From Desulfobacca_B sp046538075 (GTDB taxonomy: Bacteria > Desulfobacterota > Desulfobaccia > Desulfobaccales > Desulfobaccaceae), in NCBI GenBank assembly GCA_046538075.1, contig JBKHJN010000010.1, forward strand, positions 12,020 through 76,019: a DNA stretch of 64,000 nt, in the 5' to 3' direction. Positions 1 to 8,301 of this stretch are shown piece by piece. The notes beneath the pieces are model-generated. The model was not told where the DNA came from and did no database searches. It saw only the letters and a program-made list of their open reading frames with translations. The translations under genes were made by a program, and so were the position numbers. How positions within the stretch are numbered: the first letter of the stretch is position 1; each line of letters starts with the position of its first letter.

Positions 1-564
1 CAAGGCCACCGAAGGGGCCAGCACACAGGCGGCATCGGCCCGGCCCCGGCTGTAGGAGTGTCCTACAGTGCCGGAGGAGGTGCAAATGCCCAGCGGGCTT
101 TGGGCCGCCTCGACCTGGATGCCGATCCGCTGGCTCAGCGGGGAGTTGCCGGCGTAAACGGCGACCGTGGCCCGGCCTTGCACCGCTAAAAAGATATCGC
201 CGCCGTTTTCGACGATCACCTCGGGGCTGTGCGCCTTTAAGGCCTGGCCGACCTGTTCGGCCACCGCCCCGGCTACCGCGGCCATCGGCCCCACCCCCAC
301 CAAGGCCGCTGCGGCAATCATCTCTTTGACTATGGCCGGGGCAAAAGGGTCCGGCGGCCAGGGGGACAAGGTATGCAGGAAATCAGGATGGGCGCCGATA
401 TAACGCTCCAGTTGATAACGCGTCTGGCAGACCAGTTCCCGGGTGCGGCGGCTCAGATCCTGGCTGGCCAGCACCAGCAGATCGGTCTCCTTCACCACCA
501 CCCGAAAGGCCGCCAGCTGACCCCGGGCCATGCGGGTGCGGTAGGTCCGTTCCTGGGACTCCAT
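1..564 (-). CDS. UPF0280 family protein (ApbE-like fold), 3' end outside window
   Basis: The minus-strand frame is open from the ATG at 564 to the left edge (188 codons, no stop), so the C-terminus is missing. The reading starts MESQERTYRTRMARG and contains VVVKETDLLV, GVGPMAAVAGAVAE, VIVENGGDIFL and PLGICTSSGTVGHSYS. These are hallmarks of the UPF0280 family, which is related to the FAD-binding ApbE fold; its biochemical role is not established. It is the last visible gene of the operon that starts with slyD. It lies just after a 37-bp duplication carrying the end of the transporter gene, so its translation signals (GGAAG upstream of the ATG) are themselves a copy of upstream sequence. Confidence 0.85.
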   Translation of the reverse strand, partial: MESQERTYRTRMARGQLAAFRVVVKETDLLVLASQDLSRRTRELVCQTRYQLERYIGAHPDFLHTLSPWPPDPFAPAIVKEMIAAAALVGVGPMAAVAGAVAEQVGQALKAHSPEVIVENGGDIFLAVQGRATVAVYAGNSPLSQRIGIQVEAAQSPLGICTSSGTVGHSYSRGRADAACVLAPSVAL

Positions 565-669
565 GGCTCAGCTTCCTTTAGCGGCAATGACCACCACATT
601 TATCGTTGGTTTTTTCGTCGGTGGGCTTTTTGCCATGGCTCAGCTTCCTTTAGCGGCAATGACCACCAC
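561..669. repeat. 37-bp perfect direct repeat (561-597 and 633-669)
   Basis: The 37 bases at 561-597 recur without mismatch at 633-669, offset by 72 bp (24 codons, so frame is kept). Each copy carries the last codons and stop of the transporter reading frame plus the first ATGG of the next frame. The unit between them (598-632) is unrelated and encodes the basic stretch of the mini-ORF. Confidence 0.95.
568..636 (-). CDS. 22-codon mini-ORF created by a tandem duplication
   Basis: Between the EamA transporter stop (640-642) and the UPF0280 start (564) there is an ATG-to-TGA frame of 22 codons beginning MAKSPPTKKPTIN. Its last nine residues, VVVIAAKGS, repeat exactly the C-terminus of the transporter. 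The spacing GCC between stop and next ATG is also the same on both sides. It therefore looks like a by-product of duplicating the 3' end of the transporter gene plus a short unrelated insert. It may be translated by coupling, but no function can be assigned. Confidence 0.3.
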   Translation of the reverse strand: MAKSPPTKKPTINVVVIAAKGS

Positions 670-1518
670 CCCGGCAGCCATCAGCATGGCCCCCGCCAGC
701 CGGGAGGAAAGTTGGGTTTCTTTAAGCCACAAACCGCCATAAAGGACGCTGATCACCAGACTGGTCCGTTTCACCGCGATCAGGTAAGCGGCCGGGGCGA
801 TCTGAATGCCGTGCATATGGCAAAGGATGCTGGCGGCGGCACAAAACCCCAGCAGCAATCCCCAACCGGGCCGGGCCCATAATCCCTTCCCCGGCCGGGA
901 ACGGCTCCCGGGGTAGCCGGACAACATCAACATGGTAAATACGCTGGGGTAAAATAATCCGAAAAAAGCCGGGGCCGAATTAAGCACCGCCAGTTTGCCC
1001 AGGGCCGAAGTGCAGGCAAAGATGGCCGCCACCAGCAGCATCAGACGGGGACCCTGTTCCTGCCACAGGGCGGTTAAAGGAGCCAGGACGCCATAGCGCC
1101 GCCGGTCCAGATTGAGGATATAACTCCCTAAACCCACCAGGAAGATGCCGCCGATGCCCCAGATGTTCAATGCCTCGCCCAACAATACCTGGCCGGTGAG
1201 AATCAGCAGCACCGGGGTAAAGGCCAGCATCGGGGTACACAAGGAGATGGGAGAAACCTTCAAAGCCCGCATATATAAAAGTTGAGCCACGATTTCCAGC
1301 GGCAGGGCGGCGGCTACTGCATAAAAAAAGGTTCGCCCCAGGGGCGGAATGGAAATGCACAACCAACCGATCCCCAGAAAGGGGGCAGCAAAAAGCAAGC
1401 GGACCAGGATCATGCCATAGGGAGACAACCCGGCAAAATAACGCTTGGTCAGGGCATCGGCGCTGGCCAGGCCCAAGGCTGAGCCTAAAGCATAGATGAT
1501 CCAGAGGTGCTCTCCCAT
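640..1518 (-). CDS. EamA/DMT-superfamily membrane transporter
   Basis: The protein has 292 residues and about ten hydrophobic segments arranged as two EamA halves, as in 10-TMS drug/metabolite transporters. The substrate cannot be predicted. The frame can be extended upstream to 1566, but that would overlap ksgA by 47 nt. The ATG at 1518 lies one base after the ksgA stop, with a GGAG about 10 nt upstream, and starts directly into the first membrane span (MGEHLWIIYALGSALG), so I chose it. It is translationally coupled to ksgA within the minus-strand operon. Its 3' end is duplicated downstream (see the repeat at 561-669). Confidence 0.85.
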   Translation of the reverse strand: MGEHLWIIYALGSALGLASADALTKRYFAGLSPYGMILVRLLFAAPFLGIGWLCISIPPLGRTFFYAVAAALPLEIVAQLLYMRALKVSPISLCTPMLAFTPVLLILTGQVLLGEALNIWGIGGIFLVGLGSYILNLDRRRYGVLAPLTALWQEQGPRLMLLVAAIFACTSALGKLAVLNSAPAFFGLFYPSVFTMLMLSGYPGSRSRPGKGLWARPGWGLLLGFCAAASILCHMHGIQIAPAAYLIAVKRTSLVISVLYGGLWLKETQLSSRLAGAMLMAAGVVVIAAKGS

Positions 1519-1519
1519 G

Positions 1520-2380
1520 TTAACCTGACTCCGAGAGGCGATGAATGGCATTGCTGAGGCGGACAAAATCGGCCACCCTCAGGGTTTCCGCCCGCCGTTT
1601 AGGATCAATGACTAATTGCTCAAGAACAGCCAATACCTGCTCCGGAGTGGACCGCAGCTCAGCGGCCTGGGCTGCCAGGGTGTTTTTCAGGGTCTTGCGC
1701 CGTTGGCTGAAGGCGATTTTAACCACTTGGGCAAACAGGACCTCGTCATTGGCAGTAACAGTTCCCCCATCCGGGCGCAACCGGATAACCAGCGAATCCA
1801 CCTTCGGGGGTGGATAAAAGTTATTCGGACCGAGGGCAAAGAGCCGCTCTATCCGGGTATGATACTGGAGCAAGACAGAGAGGATGCCGTAATCTTTGGT
1901 GCCAGGCTGAGCAAGCAGACGCTGGCCCACTTCCTGCTGGACCATGAAGACCATGGTATCAAGGGCGGGCTTCTCGGCGATTAATTTGAACAGCAGCGGC
2001 GAGGTGATCTGATAAGGGAGGTTGCCAATAACAGGGAGAGGTCGATTGATGGTTTGGCTCAGCTCCAAAAAGTTAAAATGCAGCACATCCTGGGTTATTA
2101 CCTTGACATTGGCGACATCGGCCAGCACTTCCGAGCTTAACCCCTGAGCCAGGCGGGCATCCATTTCCAGGGCCATCACCTGGGCCGCGGCGTCGGCCAG
2201 AAGAACGGTCAGGGCCCCCAGTCCGGCACCGATTTCGACCACCGTTTCTGGGCCTTGCAGTTCCAGGGCCGCAACAATGCGCCGTGCCTGATCCGGATGG
2301 AGCAAGAAATGCTGGCCCAGAGATTTTTTAGGCCTCAGTCCCAGACGGCGGCACAGGACTTTGGGTGAGACGAAGGGCAC
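1520..2380 (-). CDS. rsmA (ksgA): 16S rRNA (adenine1518/1519-N6)-dimethyltransferase
   Basis: KsgA dimethylates two adjacent adenines in the loop of helix 45 of 16S rRNA, a late step in small-subunit assembly. The 286-residue product shows the family signature GLRPKKSLGQHFL at about residues 14-26, the SAM-binding motif VEIGAGLG at about 48-55 and the catalytic NLPYQITSPL near 119. Length is normal. The start overlaps the end of the DUF2062 gene by 53 nt in another frame. A later methionine would remove the conserved N-terminal part, so I accept the overlap. The next gene downstream starts one base after its stop. Confidence 0.95.
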   Translation of the reverse strand: MPFVSPKVLCRRLGLRPKKSLGQHFLLHPDQARRIVAALELQGPETVVEIGAGLGALTVLLADAAAQVMALEMDARLAQGLSSEVLADVANVKVITQDVLHFNFLELSQTINRPLPVIGNLPYQITSPLLFKLIAEKPALDTMVFMVQQEVGQRLLAQPGTKDYGILSVLLQYHTRIERLFALGPNNFYPPPKVDSLVIRLRPDGGTVTANDEVLFAQVVKIAFSQRRKTLKNTLAAQAAELRSTPEQVLAVLEQLVIDPKRRAETLRVADFVRLSNAIHRLSESG

Positions 2381-2834
2381 TTTTCGGCTTTCTGGAGATG
2401 CGCGCCCGGTAGCGCAAAATTCCCCAGTAAGTTAAGAAAAAAGCGACAACCGCGATGGGCAGGGCAATGATCACGCCGCCCATTTGCAGGGCCAGGTTAA
2501 CCCGCCAGCCCAGGCGCAAGATTTCCAGAAGATTAAAAGTTGCTGGCAGTGCAACACCCTGACCTGGAAACAGAAGCCATTCCCCTATCTTAAAGCCAAA
2601 ATAATAGAAGACCGGGATGGTTAAAGGATTGCTGATCCAGCAGCCCATAATGGCCATGACCCGAGAGAGCCGGAAAACAGAGGCCAAGGCCAGGGCGATA
2701 AGCATGTGAAAGGGTATGGTCGGGGTTGCCCCAATAAATACTCCCAAAGCCATACTCCAAGCCAATCGCCGCGGGTCCCCCCGCAGCCGCCGGAAACGCA
2801 GGTAGAGAAAACGTATTCTACGGCGCCAGCGCAT
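2328..2834 (-). CDS. DUF2062 family membrane protein
   Basis: A 168-residue protein with a basic N-terminus (MRWRRRIRFLYLRFRRLRG) followed by the DUF2062 core: SMALGVFIGATPTIPFHM, a WISNPLTIPVFYYFGFKIG segment and a C-terminal transmembrane span. DUF2062 proteins are small inner-membrane proteins of unknown function. It sits between the acyl-CoA ligase (63 nt gap) and ksgA (53 nt overlap), which supports co-transcription but does not show a shared function. Confidence 0.85.
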   Translation of the reverse strand: MRWRRRIRFLYLRFRRLRGDPRRLAWSMALGVFIGATPTIPFHMLIALALASVFRLSRVMAIMGCWISNPLTIPVFYYFGFKIGEWLLFPGQGVALPATFNLLEILRLGWRVNLALQMGGVIIALPIAVVAFFLTYWGILRYRARISRKPKSALRLTQSPVPPSGTEA

Positions 2835-2897
2835 GGTCGGTCACCAGCCGGCAATAATGATCTGAGGCTGCCTCAAGTTTCATCATGCAATTTTTGA

Positions 2898-4607
2898 CTA
2901 CCCTATTTGCAAATCTGCCGGAGCCGGTGACTCTTCCTTTAAAGCCCGGCGCAGGACCTTGCCCACCATGGTTTTGGGTAACTCAGACCTAAATTCCAAG
3001 ATCTTGGGTACCTTGTAGGAGGCTAATTGGGTTTTGCAAAATTCTTGGATCTCTTCCCCGGTAATCTGGACCCCGGGTTTAAGGACCACAAAACCTTTTA
3101 CCGTCTCCCCCCGGTAGGGATCGGGAACCCCAATGACTACCGCATCTAAAATAAGGGGATGTTGATAAAGCACCTCTTCCACTTCCCGGGGATAGATTTT
3201 ATAGCCTCCGGCAATGATGACGTCTTTTTTCCGGTCTACAATATAAAAATAGCCCTCATCGTCCCTGGTGGCCAGATCGCCGGTGTAGAGCCAGCCATCC
3301 CTTAGGACCAGGGCAGTCTCGGCCGGGTTTTGCCAATAGCCACTCATCACCTGGGGGCCGCGGATGATCAGTTCCCCCACTTCCCCCGGGGCCAGTTCTT
3401 GGGTGCCAGATTCGCCATCGACGATCCGGGCCTCGGTGCTGGGAAAAGGCAGGCCGATGCTGCCGGACTTGCGCACCCCTTGGATGGGGTTGAGATGGGT
3501 CACCGGCGCGGCCTCAGTCAGACCATAACCTTCCAGGATACGCCCCTGGGTCAAACTTTCAAAGCGCTCCTGCACTTCCCGGGGCAAGGGGGCGGAACCG
3601 CTGATACACCCCCAGATGGAAGATAGATCATAGCGGCTGATCTTGGGGTGATTGATCAGGGCCACAAAAATGGTAGGAACCGCGGGGAAGACAGTAGGAC
3701 GATATTTTTGAATGGTTTTAAGGACTTGATTGACATCAAACCGGGGCAGAATGATCAGCGAGCCTCCCAGCGACAAAGGCCAGTTCATGGCCGCGGTCAT
3801 GCCGAAGGCATGGAAAAAAGGGAGCACCGCCAACACCCGTTCGCCGCCGCGGTTCAGGTGCGGCAGCCAGGCGTTGATCTGGGCCACATTTGTCATCAGG
3901 TTCTGATGGGTCAGGATGGCCGCCTTGGGCACCCCGGTGGTGCCGCCGGTATATTGTAATACCGCAATGGCCTGGCTATCTTGCGTTCCTGGGAGGGGGG
4001 GCGGCAACGGCGTTTTGAGCACTCGGGTAAAGCTGATCTGACCCTTATCAGACTGAACCCTGGTGTTTAACCCCTGGCGGCGGGCCTTAAAAGGATAGAG
4101 CCAGTTGAGCGGAAACGGCATATATTCGGCCAGGCCAGTGACCACCAGGTGCTCCAGATCAACCTCCCGGTTCAGGCCGGCCAACTTGGGGATCAGGTGA
4201 TCCAACCCGATCAGAATCCGAGCCCCGGAATCTTTCAGCTGATAAGCCAGCTCCCCGGGAGAGGAGAGGGGGTTCAACATTACTACTATGGCCCCCAATT
4301 GCAGGGCAGCATAATATCCCAGCACTGCTTGGGGGCAGTTGGGGAGCAGCAGGGCCAGCCGCTGCCTGGGCCGCAGCCCCAAATGATATAACCCGGTTTT
4401 CAGACGGCCGATCTGCTCTATTAATTGCCGGTAAGTGATTTTCCGCCCCAGGAAGCGAAGGGCCACGGCTTGGGGAAAATCCCGGGCCGATTGTTCCAAG
4501 GCTTGGGAGAGGGTAAGACGGGGAATGTCAATCTCGGCCGGCACCCCGGGATCATAAAACCGCTGCCAGCAGCATTGCCTTTCCTCCGCTGTAGATTGTT
4601 TATTCAT
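2898..4607 (-). CDS. AMP-forming long-chain fatty acid--CoA ligase
   Basis: An ANL-superfamily adenylate-forming enzyme of 569 residues that most likely activates fatty acids to acyl-CoA through an acyl-AMP intermediate. It shows the P-loop-like motif YTGGTTGVPKAA (about residue 218), the GYGLTEAAPV core motif, YTGDLATRDDEGYFYIVDR with the adenylate-binding Asp, and the C-terminal lysine in PKTMVGKVLRR. The frame opens at 4658, but MNKQSTAEERQ at 4607 is preferred because it overlaps the slyD stop by only 8 nt (ATGAATAA). The N-terminal linker and the HAFGMT motif resemble FadD-type enzymes. Chain-length specificity cannot be read from the sequence. Confidence 0.88.
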   Translation of the reverse strand: MNKQSTAEERQCCWQRFYDPGVPAEIDIPRLTLSQALEQSARDFPQAVALRFLGRKITYRQLIEQIGRLKTGLYHLGLRPRQRLALLLPNCPQAVLGYYAALQLGAIVVMLNPLSSPGELAYQLKDSGARILIGLDHLIPKLAGLNREVDLEHLVVTGLAEYMPFPLNWLYPFKARRQGLNTRVQSDKGQISFTRVLKTPLPPPLPGTQDSQAIAVLQYTGGTTGVPKAAILTHQNLMTNVAQINAWLPHLNRGGERVLAVLPFFHAFGMTAAMNWPLSLGGSLIILPRFDVNQVLKTIQKYRPTVFPAVPTIFVALINHPKISRYDLSSIWGCISGSAPLPREVQERFESLTQGRILEGYGLTEAAPVTHLNPIQGVRKSGSIGLPFPSTEARIVDGESGTQELAPGEVGELIIRGPQVMSGYWQNPAETALVLRDGWLYTGDLATRDDEGYFYIVDRKKDVIIAGGYKIYPREVEEVLYQHPLILDAVVIGVPDPYRGETVKGFVVLKPGVQITGEEIQEFCKTQLASYKVPKILEFRSELPKTMVGKVLRRALKEESPAPADLQIG

Positions 4608-5097
4608 GCTCGGTGGCTGGCATTGTTTCTGCGGCCCGGGGACCGTAAAGTCGAACAATATCTTCCTGGCAGGCTTCCCTAACCTGACGGACGTTGATCA
4701 TCACCTCCAGATCCTTGCCGGCCAGGGGGTGATTGAAGTCGATCAATACGGTTTCCGGCCGTAGTTCACGAATAAAGAACTTGGATGGACGGCCGCGGTC
4801 GTCAGTGGCTTCAAAAATCAGCCCTGGCCGCAGCTCCACGCTCGGATCAAATTCATCGCGGGAAACCTCATGAATCAGCTGTTCGTCCACTTCCCCAAAA
4901 GCCTCCTGGGGGCTCAGGTTGATCACTTTGATCTCATCCACCTCCATACCCAGCAAGGCCTTTTCCAGACCCAGGGGCATCCCCCCATAACCCATGCAGA
5001 TCGATATTTCTTCGGGCTGGCCGCCAGGAGGATGGACCTTTTCGCCGATCCGGAGCTGGTATTCCAGATTGACAAAAGAATCTTCTGTTATTTTCAT
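4600..5097 (-). CDS. slyD: FKBP-type peptidyl-prolyl isomerase, SlyD-like
   Basis: A 165-residue FKBP-type isomerase/chaperone. It shows the N-terminal FKBP strand MKITEDSFVNLEYQLRI, the LEKALLGMEVDE segment that leads into the inserted chaperone (IF) domain, and the typical return motif DFNHPLAGKDLEVMINV. It lacks the His/Cys-rich metal-binding tail of E. coli SlyD, as many relatives do. GAGGAGAG lies a few bases before the ATG. It is the first gene of the minus-strand operon running to the left edge. No convincing promoter was found upstream. Confidence 0.9.
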   Translation of the reverse strand: MKITEDSFVNLEYQLRIGEKVHPPGGQPEEISICMGYGGMPLGLEKALLGMEVDEIKVINLSPQEAFGEVDEQLIHEVSRDEFDPSVELRPGLIFEATDDRGRPSKFFIRELRPETVLIDFNHPLAGKDLEVMINVRQVREACQEDIVRLYGPRAAETMPATEHE

Positions 5098-5660
5098 ACA
5101 CTCTCCTCAAAACTTAACTAAATTTATCAAATTCCAAGCTGATAGTCAGACCTCCCGGTCCACTTTACAAATAAATGATCTTAATCGAAGCAAGAATGAG
5201 GACCCGGCCAGGACAACGGTCAGCCCATCTGCCAATTCCAATTTGTCTCCCCTGCCGGCAGGTCCAACCAGGATGAATTGCCCTTTATTATAAGCAAAGA
5301 AGATAAATTAGGCAAGGGGATAGCCGGTCAGATTAATGGCATTCCTTGCTTTCTGCTGTCCAGATTTAAAGTCTTTGGTCCTGCCTTTTCGGCTTATTAT
5401 TACTCCGAGCCTTAATCTGCAGTAAAGAGTTAAGCTTAGATTGGCAAGTCCCAGATTTCTTCAAGCTGAAATATTTATGGTTGTCAAAAGGTCTATCTTG
5501 TTTTAATATCTAATATAATAATTTCTCCGGGGGCGGCGAGCATACCCATCCGATCTGATCATCAATGCCATTGCTGCGCCTTTAAAAATCTGTAAAGTTT
5601 TGGTGCCGCCTGCCGATTCTTAGTACAGACATTATTTTCAATCATTTTAGGAAAAAAGCC
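5098..5660. other. 563-bp AT-rich intergenic region between divergent genes
   Basis: No coding frame with recognisable content was found. It holds the slyD ribosome binding site at its left end and a good sigma70-type promoter for the AAA ATPase at 5481-5509. The sequence is clearly more AT-rich than the flanking genes. Confidence 0.7.
5481..5509 (+). promoter_or_regulatory. Predicted sigma70 promoter of the AAA ATPase gene
   Basis: TTGTCA (5481-5486), a 17-base spacer and TAATAT (5504-5509). It lies about 150 bases upstream of the ATG at 5661, which implies a 5' leader of roughly 140 nt. Confidence 0.6.
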
Positions 5661-6968
5661 ATGCAAAAAGCCATACCAGTTGAGGAACATTCCCAACAGG
5701 GGTTGCCCTACCGTCCCCTGCCGCAGTCTATCGAGGATACCAAGATCCCGGAAATTTTTCTGGCCAATCTTACCCTCAAACATTGTTTTTACCTGGAAGC
5801 CTTCAAACTAACCGATTTAGAGGAGCGCCTCAAGTTATCCGTGCCGATCATTATGGAGCTGTTGGATTATCTGGTTCGACAAAAATATGTGGAGATCCTC
5901 GGGAGCGATCCCTACCGACAACTGTTGACCACCACCGACTTAAGTCTGCGCTATGCTCTGACCAATGAGGGGAAAAAGCGGGCAGACCATATCTTGAATT
6001 ATGATGCCTATATTGGTCCAGCCCCGGTCACCCTGAATGACTATTGGGAACAAGCTAATAGCCAGAGTATTCAGATCACCAAAGTCAGTCCGGAGCGTCT
6101 GCAGGAAGTGCTCCAGGGATTGGTGATTGCCCCGGATTTATTAAAGAAGTTGGGGCCCGCTATAGTTAGCGGCAAACCCCTATTTCTCTATGGCCCGCCG
6201 GGCAACGGCAAAACCACTATTGCCTTGAGATTGGGCGAGATGTGGGAAGATGTAATCCTGATCCCTTATGCCATCTATATCGAAGGGCAAATCATCCGCG
6301 TCTTTGACGAGATGATTCACCGGCCGGTGCCGGCTCCGGCCACAGAGCCGGAATTAATCGACCGCCGTTGGGTCCGGACCTCCCGCCCGGCGGTAATTGT
6401 CGGGGGCGAATTAACCCTGGACATGCTTGATCTGGCTTTCAGTCCGACTCTGAAATTTTATGAAGCCCCTTTGCAATTAAAGGCTAATAACGGCTTATTG
6501 ATCGTGGATGATTTCGGCCGCCAGAGCATTCACCCCCATGAATTGCTCAACCGCTGGATCATCCCCATGGAGAACCACCAGGATCTGCTCCGACTGCATA
6601 CCGGCCAAAAATTTACCATTCCCTTTGATGTGTTTATGGTATTCGCCACCAACCTGGAGCCTACCAGCCTGATTGATGACGCCTTTCTGCGGCGCATCCG
6701 TTCCAAAGTGAAACTGACACCAGTAAGCCGGGAGCAGTTTATTGAAATCTTCCGTCTGGTGTGCCGCCATTATCAGGTCGAATTTGACCCGGAGGCGGTG
6801 GATTATTTGCTCAACAATTATTATGCCGACCAGCAGCGCCGGATGGATGCCTGCCACCCCCGCGACCTGGTAGAACATATTTTAGACCATTCCCGCTTTT
6901 ACAATGTCCCGCCCAGCCTCTCGAAAGAAAACCTGGACCGCGCCTGCGGCACTTATTTTGTATATTAA
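5661..6968 (+). CDS. AAA-family ATPase with N-terminal winged-helix-like region
   Basis: A soluble 435-residue protein. Residues 30-110 look helical with a winged-helix flavour (LEERLKLSVPIIMELLDYLVRQKYVEIL). The ATPase core has Walker A GPPGNGKTT at about residue 178, Walker B GLLIVDDFGR at about 275 and a sensor-1-type stretch VFMVFATNLEP. An arginine-rich AFLRRIRSKV follows, then a C-terminal lid. It fits the group of predicted ATPases with chaperone-like activity found in many environmental bacteria; substrate and partner are unknown. It stands alone, with its own promoter and no co-directional neighbour within 6 kb. Confidence 0.8.
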   Translation: MQKAIPVEEHSQQGLPYRPLPQSIEDTKIPEIFLANLTLKHCFYLEAFKLTDLEERLKLSVPIIMELLDYLVRQKYVEILGSDPYRQLLTTTDLSLRYALTNEGKKRADHILNYDAYIGPAPVTLNDYWEQANSQSIQITKVSPERLQEVLQGLVIAPDLLKKLGPAIVSGKPLFLYGPPGNGKTTIALRLGEMWEDVILIPYAIYIEGQIIRVFDEMIHRPVPAPATEPELIDRRWVRTSRPAVIVGGELTLDMLDLAFSPTLKFYEAPLQLKANNGLLIVDDFGRQSIHPHELLNRWIIPMENHQDLLRLHTGQKFTIPFDVFMVFATNLEPTSLIDDAFLRRIRSKVKLTPVSREQFIEIFRLVCRHYQVEFDPEAVDYLLNNYYADQQRRMDACHPRDLVEHILDHSRFYNVPPSLSKENLDRACGTYFVY

Positions 6969-7024
6969 CTGGGATGTTATTACTCAGAGCGAAAAATTGA
7001 TTAATGCTAAATCTTCATTAAATC

Positions 7025-7046
7025 CCCTCTCCCTTGAGGGAGAGGG
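7025..7046. repeat. REP-like perfect palindrome
   Basis: Ten-base perfect arms (7025-7034 and 7037-7046) around a two-base centre, followed by GTTAGGGTGAGGGTG. This composition is typical of small dispersed intergenic palindromes. There is no U-run, so I do not call it a terminator. Confidence 0.7.
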
Positions 7047-7232
7047 TTAGGGTGAGGGTGAAAAGTTAAGCTATTTCATGCTCCTAGTAATAATATCAAT
7101 GAGGGGCTAAAGGGGGACAAGGTCCAGGCAAAAGCACCGGAAGGCAGGGGCAGTAAGCGGACGGGGCTCAGACCCGAGACTCCGGCCTAACCTTACCGCG
7201 GCCAGCAAAAGGGAGCTTATCCCAACCTTGAA

Positions 7233-7568
7233 TTATTTGGTTTGTAGATTTTGCCAACGGCGGGCCAAAAATTCCAGCTCCCATAAGGATTGAAATAATT
7301 TTATACCCAGGGTGTAGCGAGACAGCTGGCCGATAACGGGACGGGACCACACCACCCGGCCGGCCAGACGGACTTCCTCTTCTCCCTCGGGGAAAATAAA
7401 AGAAATTTCTACCGGGGTCCCTGGAACAAAGGCGGTGCCGGTTTCCAGCTTGGCCCCCATGGCGCTAAGATCCAGCAAAAAGTTGCCCGCGCCCGGTTTG
7501 CCGTTGATTTCCTTGAGTTCCACCCGCACTGGATAACGTCGGGCCCGTCGGTCTTTACGTTGCCGCAT
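7233..7568 (-). CDS. PilZ domain protein (candidate c-di-GMP receptor)
   Basis: A single-domain protein of 111 residues. The N-terminus has the arginine motif RRARRYPVR (the RxxxR c-di-GMP contact). About 25 residues later comes DLSAMGAKLET, matching the D/NxSxxG motif, followed by beta-strand-rich sequence ending VVWSRPV...YTLGIKLF. All the residues expected for c-di-GMP binding are present. AAGGTGAGG precedes the ATG. It lies 36 nt downstream of the NUDIX gene and is probably the last gene of that operon. Its output partner is unknown; the secretion system encoded elsewhere in the window is one possibility, as pure inference. Confidence 0.88.
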   Translation of the reverse strand: MRQRKDRRARRYPVRVELKEINGKPGAGNFLLDLSAMGAKLETGTAFVPGTPVEISFIFPEGEEEVRLAGRVVWSRPVIGQLSRYTLGIKLFQSLWELEFLARRWQNLQTK

Positions 7569-7604
7569 TTGATAGACCTCACCTTATTTTTAAGTATCAA
7601 TCTA

Positions 7605-8150
7605 TCAGGCCCCTTGGGCCGGGCCAGTACCACTCCTTAACCCTGTCATGTTGAAATAATCGGCCAGCGCGTCCCGGCTGCTGGAAAAAGCCAGCAGCTC
7701 CCAGGGTATTTCCTGGGGAGAAAAAATTGCCACTTCCAGGGTTTCATCTCCGGCGCCCAGCGTTCCCCCCAGTACTTCGGTGACATAGGCCACTACCACA
7801 GTAGTCCGCCCGATATAGGAGTAAACATTGAGCAGGCGGGTGACGCGGACCTTGAGCAGCACTTCTTCCTGCACTTCGCGCACTGCGGTTTCTTCCACCC
7901 GCTCCCCTAAATCCACGAATCCTCCTGGCACCACCCACAAACCGTAGCCGGGTTCAATGGCCCGGCGCAGCAGCACCACCCCCTCGTTCATCGGAATGAT
8001 GGCAATGGCTGCCAGTTTGGGGTCCAGGTAGAAGATAAACCCGCAGCGAGAGCATACCAGGCGCGGCGGCTCTTGGGGTTTAAGCTGCTTCTTGACCAAG
8101 GGGCCGCCGCATTGGGGGCAGAATTTATATAACTCTTCCCGATAGGTCAT
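7605..8150 (-). CDS. NUDIX hydrolase with N-terminal zinc ribbon
   Basis: A 181-residue protein. A CxxC...CxxC zinc ribbon (FCPQCGGPL and LVCSRCGFIFYLDP) precedes a Nudix box beginning GGFVDLGERVEETAV and continuing REVQEEV. The layout resembles NudC-like or ADP-ribose/NADH pyrophosphatase-type proteins that clear nucleotide derivatives. The Nudix glycine normally following REUxEExG is replaced by leucine (EEVLL), a departure from consensus, although all metal-binding glutamates remain. Substrate is uncertain. Confidence 0.88.
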   Translation of the reverse strand: MTYREELYKFCPQCGGPLVKKQLKPQEPPRLVCSRCGFIFYLDPKLAAIAIIPMNEGVVLLRRAIEPGYGLWVVPGGFVDLGERVEETAVREVQEEVLLKVRVTRLLNVYSYIGRTTVVVAYVTEVLGGTLGAGDETLEVAIFSPQEIPWELLAFSSSRDALADYFNMTGLRSGTGPAQGA

Positions 8151-8301
8151 ATTGGTAACTGCTCCATCCCTGAGGCTGGCAAGCCCCGCCCCCCTGGTTC
8201 AGCTAAGCCCAGCAAGTGAGGAATATATTGCCACAGGCTCCGGGCCCTCGTCAAGGTGCCATTTAGATATAAAGGTTTATAGGGAAGCGGTTGGGGCACT
8301 A

